From: Tetrastigma voinierianum
Lineage: Eukaryota > Streptophyta > Magnoliopsida > Vitales > Vitaceae
Reading direction: 5' to 3'
Length of the DNA stretch: 64,000 bases
Assembly (NCBI GenBank): GCA_016808115.1
Contig: JAEQBH010000646.1
Location: 2,232,001-2,296,000 of the forward strand
A model generated the notes under the pieces. The model did not search any database, was not told the origin of the DNA, and saw nothing but the letters and a program-made list of their open reading frames with translations. Below, piece by piece: positions 58,271-64,000 of the stretch. Numbering within the stretch: position 1 is the stretch's first letter; every line of letters starts with the position of its first letter. Both the position numbers and the translations under genes were made by a program.

Positions 58271-58511
58271 GATAAAATACCCTCACCTTTTTTACAAGCC
58301 ATTACTCTTATCATTATTAGGAAAAATCGGCATCAAGATGTGATGGTTGTGCATGTTTCTAGTGGTATCATTATTTCACTTAGGCTTGTGATTTTGATTA
58401 TTGTAGTCGCCTTGGTTATTTCAATCATCTTTATTGATAGGAGTCAGTAGCCCGGTCTCATCATTAATTTATAGGACCATGTCATCTTCGAGAGCCCTTT
58501 CTAGTATGAAT

Positions 58512-58631
58512 TGATTGTAATCTTGTCTACTTAGGTCCTAACACACAAGACTACTTCTGTATATATAAAAGTGATTGTAATCTTGTCTACTTAGGCCCTA
58601 ACACATAAGACTACTTCTGTATATATAAATT
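58512..58631. repeat. 60-bp tandem duplication in CACTA-A
   Basis: Two units of exactly 60 bp sharing GATTGTAATCTTGTCTACTT and ACTACTTCTGTATATATAAA, with only about four differences. Confidence 0.93.
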
Positions 58632-58957
58632 GTCTTCATTCTTTAGCACCAATCTCCCTATATACTTACTAATGTGCTTTCACAACATGGGCCTAATTGC
58701 TTCACAAATTTAGGGGAAACCATGGTAGTGGTTGTGAAACCTACAAAGGAGGTAACAACAAAGAAGAAACTTCTTACCAAATAAAGGTGAGTAGTGTGAT
58801 AGGGATGGGTGTCATGAGTCTTTCCCTTATTAATCTAGATCTAATCTAGGACCCCCTGCACATACTCCACTTCTAGATCCAACCTTTTGTTTCTTATTTT
58901 TAAATTCATGTCAGTAGGTCTCAACCTATGAGTGGCTTGAAGTTGTTGTCTTATGAT

Positions 58958-59053
58958 ATAATTATTGTCATAGGTTTGGGAGGCTTTGTGGCATGTAGAG
59001 CACTTTCACAGATGAGCAATGATCCTACCAAAGCTTCACATCCTTGGGATATT
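58958..59053 (+). pseudogene. KASI: Captured fragment of plastid beta-ketoacyl-ACP synthase I
   Basis: KAS I elongates fatty acids on acyl carrier protein from C4 to C16 in plastids. The + strand frame here reads IGLGGFVACRALSQ, then a short variable part and DPTKASHPWD. To my knowledge plant KAS I has GLGGFVACRALSQRNDDP followed by TASRPWDKDRDGF at this place. A GTAAGT splice-donor-like site follows at 59054-59059, so this looks like an exon end. Only about 32 residues remain, between the gene's N-terminal core and the next active-site part, so no enzyme can be made. It lies inside CACTA-A, which suggests capture of a host exon. Confidence 0.8.
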
Positions 59054-59078
59054 GTAAGTTTGCTAATTTATCTATTGC

Positions 59079-59106
59079 TTTCATTTATTTATTTATTTAT
59101 TTATTT
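59079..59106. repeat. (TTTA)n microsatellite
   Basis: About seven TTTA units in the intron-like stretch following the KAS I fragment. Confidence 0.9.
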
Positions 59107-59327
59107 GCATCTTCTACTTCTCAAGAAACATTTTATCAAACTTCTTGTTTGTGATGAAAATAAGTAAACTCACCAAAAGAAATGTTATATATAGTTAATT
59201 TAAGCATAAATAAATGATATTTGTGTCATGTGAACCTAATGTTTTCTTGTCATAAGAGGAGACACTACTATAAAAGTATATATATATCCTTGTCAACCAA
59301 GACTAATAATAAGGCATTTGATTATGT

Positions 59328-59411
59328 AGGTGGAGAGGTGGATTGAGGAAACAAAAGTGAAGCTTAGTGTAGCAATCAAAACAACTATTACAACTATAAC
59401 ATTAACGGTAT
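59328..59411 (+). other. Possible second captured exon in CACTA-A
   Basis: An AG acceptor-like TTATGTAG is followed by an open stretch encoding VERWIEETKVKLSVAIKTTI and a GTATTAT donor-like site. I do not recognise the source. It may belong to the same host gene as the fragment at 58958-59053 or be chance. Confidence 0.25.
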
Positions 59412-60622
59412 TATAAATTCCTTAGGACAATCATTTTTTTCTAAAAATTCCATGTTTACTATAAATTTGAATATTTTGGGATATTCATCAAGTTTTAATT
59501 AACCTTTCTTTTATTGATGAAGAGTGTCATTGAGATTACCTTCTTTGCATTTAATTATAGGCAAAAGTAATTATTTAAATGAGGTATAAACTTATCAAGT
59601 GATGTGTCTTTAGACGATCATGCCATGTATCACAATCATCATCCGTATGAGTTAAGATGACATAGCCATCATTATTAATTCAATTTTCATATTAAGGATT
59701 GATAGTTTCCCTACCATATTCTCCTTCAATGTTTTGATTTGGTTTTTCAACAACTTTTATGTGGTGCTCTACACCTAGACTCCCAATCAAAGGTAGAAAT
59801 TGGGGTCCCCAAATAATGTAATTAAACTTGGAAAGCTTAATCATAACAAGGCTTGCACATCAGTCAAAAACTTGGATTGAGAGTTTTTTGCCCATATTTT
59901 TCTACTTTGATACTAGGAAGAATCAACGGTAATATTGTCACGTTAACTTTTAGCCTCATGTTTATTTTTCTCATTATACTTTTCATTTTATATTGATTCT
60001 AGTGTTTATTTCCTTTCAGATTTTTGTGAAATTCATAGTTCCAATTATACTTATGGTTGTTGCACATATAATTTAGAGGCTTTCTATTCTCCAAATTTGT
60101 TTGCAGGTTTCAAATGAAAGTGATTTGCCAAAAAGACAAAAAATCATTATGTTAAAGGAGGTGATGTCGGAAGGTATGAAGACTGTATCAATATTTGTTC
60201 GTTTGTTCAAAAAAATAGAAATTGGGATATGACTTATGATTATTATGTATAAGTGGTTACATTATTAGTTGGAACCAAGTAATTATGTACAAATATTTGA
60301 AGATATTTTTAGCAGTTAAACCTAATTTGATTATAGTTTTTTTTTAAATGTTTATTTCATTATATAAGAATTCATTATTTTAATTACATGATATAAATAT
60401 TCTTTTTAAGATAAAATGCTAAAAGCAAAGTCAATCAAGTGTCATTGTTATGGGTGTTATTTCACTTAAAAATGTTCAACAATGATGCTTTTTTAGAGTG
60501 TCATTGTCAACATTATCCAATAAATACAATGTCAGTCGATATCATGACACTTTAGGAAAATGCCATTATAACTCTTCCATGAATCGTTAATTGTGTCATT
60601 GATTAACTTTTTCCTTGTAGTG

Positions 60623-61445
60623 CACCTCACCACAAGACCCGTGCTCTACTCACTCATGACAGTGGTAGTGCCTGCCATTGATGAATAATAAAGCGAAAAC
60701 ATAAACAAAACGGAACTAAAAGCTTCTTATTGATCAGAGGAGAAAATCTCCCCAAAACAATACAAAACTATGAACTAAGAATTAAAAGATTGCATAAGAG
60801 TTGCATAATTTGTTTGATACATCCAACCCTTGTTTAAAGAAAGAAAATAACATCTAGGGGGCTTATTTGGTAAGTGAATAGGATCCTAAGTCGATCACAA
60901 TACAAAATAAGATTCCTCTCTCGACTTGGATTGTCAAACTTTTCTATTTGAGCTTTTTGGGCAATGTTCACACTCTTCAATGGGCATGGTGCAAAATTTT
61001 GCACTCACTTATGACTATAGTGCGAAATAGAGCAAAGAGTGTGTACTTTGGGCCTAGTGCAAAATTTCGCACTACCTAAGAAGGGTAGTGTGAAAACAGG
61101 GGAAGTCAGTTTTAAAAAGTCCAAATTTGATCTTCAAGCCTCCATCTTCTTGTGCAGTCATGCTATCAAGGTCTCAACTCGTCTGAATTGCTTCTAAGAG
61201 GTTCTAAGCTTGCACAAGAGATCTCAAGATACCCTCATTGTTAGTCCCATGATTTCCAAGAACTATAAAAGTACCTAAAAGGCCTAAAAGCACACCAATA
61301 CTCAAGAAAAGCATTAGTAATGACTTAGGGAGCTAACAACTTGCATAATAAGTTAAGTATGAGTTTCCAATATAAAAAGGCTTTTAATTTGGAAAAGTTA
61401 AGTGTGTAAAAATGTCCTTTTTGAGTGGTTATTAAATATCTGATA
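60623..61445. mobile_element. Possible gypsy 3' region right of CACTA-A
   Basis: It contains the perfect palindrome GTGCAAAATTTTGCAC (60989-61004), a near copy at 61056-61073 and a half copy between them. It is the right-hand continuation of 50041-50905. There is no coding potential. Confidence 0.35.
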
Positions 61446-62454
61446 TTAAGTCAATTTATAAGTACATGTTGGAGAAAAGTGTATTAGATTGACCTAAGAA
61501 CGCTATATGGATTGAATGTCAGAAGTAGTTCTCATTATAGTTATATTTTTAGTCCTTAGACCTAAAGTCACTATAGGTCCCTACATTAGGAACTATGTAT
61601 TTTGACACAATCTAACATCATCTATAACAGGGTGGTAATACAAATTATAGTTGCCCTACATGAGGAACTATGTATTTTGACACAATCCGACATCATCTAT
61701 AACAGGGTGGTAATACAAATTATAGTTGCATATGAAATAAATCATGTGGAGGGGTATGAGCTAATGAGAAAGAATTTATCCCTCTCATTCTAGGCCCCTT
61801 GACAAGTAAAACTAAAAAACGCATGTTCATGCTCAGATGAATTAATAAAGGCTATTAATAAGATTTATTTTGTTAGACTATTTTAAGTCAAAAAAATAAT
61901 ATGATTAAACTTTATAAGGGTGACTTAATTCATGTCTTATGTTCAATCAAGATATCGTGTGACAAAAGGAATATAACATTGACTATGAATTAGGTTATTT
62001 CTTGAAATTCACGTAACTTGGATAGTCATAACTCTTGCTAAAGGTTAATTATGATATGTTTGCCTATATGGTCTTATAGGCTCATTGTCAATATTATGTG
62101 AACCTATAGGGTTGCACACTTCGAGCAAATTGGAACCAAGCATTAAGTTTGTTATGTTCGGGTTCATTGAACAAGATATGGCCCAAATTCGATGAAATAG
62201 ATAAGTCCAGATTCATAGAATCTGATAATAGTATTTAAACTTTAGTTATCTGTCTATTAACATATTTTTCAATAGAGAAAAAAAAATAAGGGTTGTTAGA
62301 CAAAAAGATTAACCCATTTTGTTGGATTTCTTAAAGAGACCCATCAGTCAATTTGATGTGCCTTTTTTTTTTCTTTTTTCACTGTGACTTTATTCTACTA
62401 TGAAGCCTCGTAACCCAACAAATTCTTCTTTAAGCCCTTCATATGTCATACCTT
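61446..62454 (+). mobile_element. LTR-X family member (+ strand), truncated
   Basis: Blocks such as ATCAAGATATCGTGTGACAA and ATAGGGTTGCACAC align with the - strand LTR-X at 18513-19470. The last part present in LTR-X (about 400 bp up to ...AAACCCAACA) is missing or unrecognisable. The Tat-like LTR begins directly to the right. A T-rich block lies at 62366-62381. Confidence 0.65.
61581..61730. repeat. 75-bp tandem duplication in LTR-X (+)
   Basis: Two units (61581-61655 and 61656-61730) with about four differences. Since 75 is a multiple of three, the + frame 61602-61793 repeats a 25-residue peptide (TQSNIIYNRVVIQIIVA). I regard the frame as a by-product. Confidence 0.95.
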
Positions 62455-63161
62455 TGTGATGGGGAATAGAGGTGGACAGTATCACTCACTTATTGATAAG
62501 GCATGGGAGTGCATTGCCCATGGTGTCGCCTTGGCGACAAGGCCCTGACCACGTCGGGCCCAGAACATGGATTTGGAAGAACAAGAAGGCCCATACATAG
62601 CCAGTCAAACCATATCTTTACAAATAACAAAAGATAGAATATTCCCCAAAAGACGTCCTATTCGTCCAATCAAGTCCTATTACAAAGGGACGGAAAAGCA
62701 ACAGAAGACCCTTAATTGGATACCCCCCAATGAGGAAGGAGGATTATTCCAAATAAACTCCTTTATTTAATCCATTGCTAAATCTAAAATTTGTTCATGA
62801 AACCTATCCTCGAAAAGGGAAAAGACACTAATCATCGTCAATTGGATGAATATCCATTATAAATACAAGGCCGCTCCCGACAAAGATGCAGTGAGGCCTT
62901 TAAAGCAATCGAAAGATTCTCTCTCTCTTCTCTCGAGACGGAGGAATGCAGAGCTTAGGCATCGGAGCGGCCGGCGACACCGCCGGCCAACTTCTTTCAT
63001 ACGGTTCTTCTTGCAGAGCGGCGCGCATCAGATACAGTAGATCAACATTCTTTGGCGATCTACCACCAGCACATGATCCGACATCCTCGGTTCAGCCCGC
63101 TTTGGCAGTCTTGGTCAACCCGGCGACCGCTCGGCCCGATTCAGATTGAAAAAAGGCATCA
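62455..63161 (+). mobile_element. 5' LTR of a Tat-like gypsy
   Basis: About 707 bp, from TGTGATGGGGAATAGAGG to ...GGCATCA. It has a TATA box TATAAATA at 62858-62865, then a CT-rich initiator region (62914-62935) and a GC-rich R/U5 part with CGGCGACACCGCCGGCC and CGACCGCTCGGCCCGA. A TTGGCGCGG block follows, as in Tat-type elements where TTGGCGCCGTCTGTGGGAA follows the LTR. The 3' LTR lies outside the window. Confidence 0.75.
62858..62865 (+). promoter_or_regulatory. TATA box in the Tat-like LTR
   Basis: TATAAATA stands 50-60 bp before the CT-rich region expected around the transcription start. It is the clearest promoter-like signal in the right part of the window. Confidence 0.65.
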
Positions 63162-63227
63162 TCGGTTGGCGCGGAATGCGCCAGGAGCGACAATTCCTTT
63201 ATAAATGGCGATTTTCACCGATTCTCG

Positions 63228-63617
63228 ATGGTATCAGCTTTCGAACCTGGCGGGAAGCGGCGCGATCCACGAGGTGCGGGATGCGCGGTGGCGCGGACAC
63301 TTGAGGCCTCACGACACGTTAGAAGCAATGCAAGTCAGCACGAACAGGTGGAGCGCACACCTCATAATCAACGTCTAACAAAAGAGTTAGAACAACTCAC
63401 GAGACCGAATCACGGCGACCACGGGAGGCGCGGCGGCCTGAAGAAGGCCCGTGACCTTCCTGTGAAGGGCCACGACATAATCTCGGCGCTCCAGGGAAAG
63501 CGAAGCTTGGCGAATCTCAAAATATGGGTTATGAGCAACAAAGCGCCATCCATAAGAAGGTCGAAGCACTTTCGAAGTGGCGCCAAGCGCTTCAAATTCT
63601 TACGTCGTCGGCATTAA
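63228..63617 (+). pseudogene. Start of Tat-like internal region, possible gag relic
   Basis: A 129-codon + frame, Arg- and Gly-rich at its start (MVSAFEPGGKRRDPRGAGC) with VARTLEASRHVRSNASQHEQ after it. Arg-rich beginnings of this kind occur upstream of Tat gag. No capsid motif or zinc knuckle is visible. It could be part of the leader. Base composition is clearly more GC-rich than the rest of the window. Confidence 0.45.
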
Positions 63618-64000
63618 AGGCGTTGGCACCTTTCAGTCGAAGTGAGATGGCGCGCAGCGGCTTCTCCATTGACAAGGTGATCCACTTTCGGCCTGAGCCG
63701 CGCTACTGCGAGTCAAATCCAGCTCGGGGCCACATCGCCGCTCGGCTACATCGCCACTTTTCGGCTTCCTTCTTCGCCCTTTCGGTACATCGCCGCTCGG
63801 CTACATCGCCACTCGGTACGGAACGCCACCATTGGCGGGCGCTCGTGCACTGCCTGAGTCCTTGTACGAGTCGGATCAGCTCTGGGCTACATTGCCACCA
63901 GGCCCGGCGCGAGCCCGCATTTGCTCGATTTGACAACCAGTCTACTCTGCCCACGAGGTCACGCTACAGGAGTGGTCTGCTCGAGGGCTACATTGCCACA
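63618..64000 (+). mobile_element. Tat-like leader with short CGGCTACATCGCCAC repeats
   Basis: The core GGCTACATCGCCAC and variants (GGGCTACATTGCCAC) occur at about 63746, 63799, 63886 and 63987, and partial forms lie in between. There is no credible gag. The element continues beyond the window edge. Confidence 0.6.

Larger units (their letters stand above)
50906..60622. mobile_element. CACTA-A: CACTA (En/Spm-type) transposon, non-autonomous
   Basis: The ends are CACTACTACAAAAATT and ...CTTTTTCCTTGTAGTG, flanked by a perfect 3-bp duplication CAC (50903-50905 and 60623-60625). Subterminal regions are rich in short TGACGCTT/AATGTCAT motifs, as expected for transposase binding sites of this superfamily. 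CACTA-B sits inside near the left end. Without it the element is about 4.3 kb. No transposase frame is visible. The right half carries a gene fragment and several tandem duplications. Confidence 0.92.

Noticed and set aside
63387..63954. Several - strand frames in the GC-rich right end
   Set aside because: High GC lowers stop frequency, and the frames are antisense to the Tat-like leader without motifs.
1..64000. A new multi-gene defence or metabolic system
   Set aside because: No intact host or bacterial-type genes are present; every coding remnant of any size belongs to transposons, apart from one short captured exon.

Overview
This window looks like repeat-dense nuclear chromatin from a flowering plant. 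It is AT-rich, it holds retrotransposons primed by initiator-tRNA-Met-type sites (TGGTATCAGAGC and variants), and it holds hAT and CACTA DNA transposons. One short exon-like stretch resembles plant plastid beta-ketoacyl-ACP synthase I. I found no intact host gene, no RNA gene, no CRISPR array and nothing bacterial. I cannot name the species.

Almost everything is transposons inserted into older transposons, in decay. From left to right: an unassigned stretch with two short tandem arrays (1-2228); an old Copia LTR and leader (2229-3166), split by a decayed Copia element on the + strand (Copia-1, 3167-9582); a 124-bp tandem unit and an AAT microsatellite; a Copia element on the - strand (Copia-2, 10068-18160, target duplication GTGAA), whose RNase H region is interrupted by an hAT-like element (about 10861-13939) that itself carries a 391-bp hAT MITE (12242-12632, target duplication TCTATTAC); and an LTR (LTR-X, - strand) split by a Ty3/gypsy element on the + strand (Gypsy-1, about 19471-25993).

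Next come an old gypsy-type leader split by a 3.9-kb solo LTR (27120-31032, target duplication ATAAT); an internally deleted relative of Gypsy-1 on the - strand (Gypsy-2, 31408 to about 34440); a 1.6-kb LTR (L1) split by a gag-less chromovirus-like gypsy with 2.9-kb LTRs (35090-43673); and two more members of the same LTR family (L2, L3) around a Copia gag remnant and pieces of Tat/Athila-like leader and tail. The right third is a CACTA element (CACTA-A, 50906-60622, target duplication CAC) with a second element of its own family inside it (CACTA-B, 51398-56835, target duplication TGA). CACTA-A carries the beta-ketoacyl-ACP synthase I-like fragment. The window ends in the 5' LTR and start of a Tat-like gypsy (from about 62455).

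All coding regions of transposons are pseudogenes broken by stops and frameshifts, so nothing here is expected to act as a functional pathway. Its value is stratigraphic: nesting order, target duplications and one retained pre-insertion site give a relative history. I did not find an undescribed biological system. The most notable items are the gene fragment in CACTA-A, the self-nesting of the CACTA family, the three-deep Copia/hAT/MITE nest, the pre-insertion paralogue beside Copia-1, and a 20-bp palindrome motif in the long LTRs. Family and lineage names rest on remembered motifs, not database searches.
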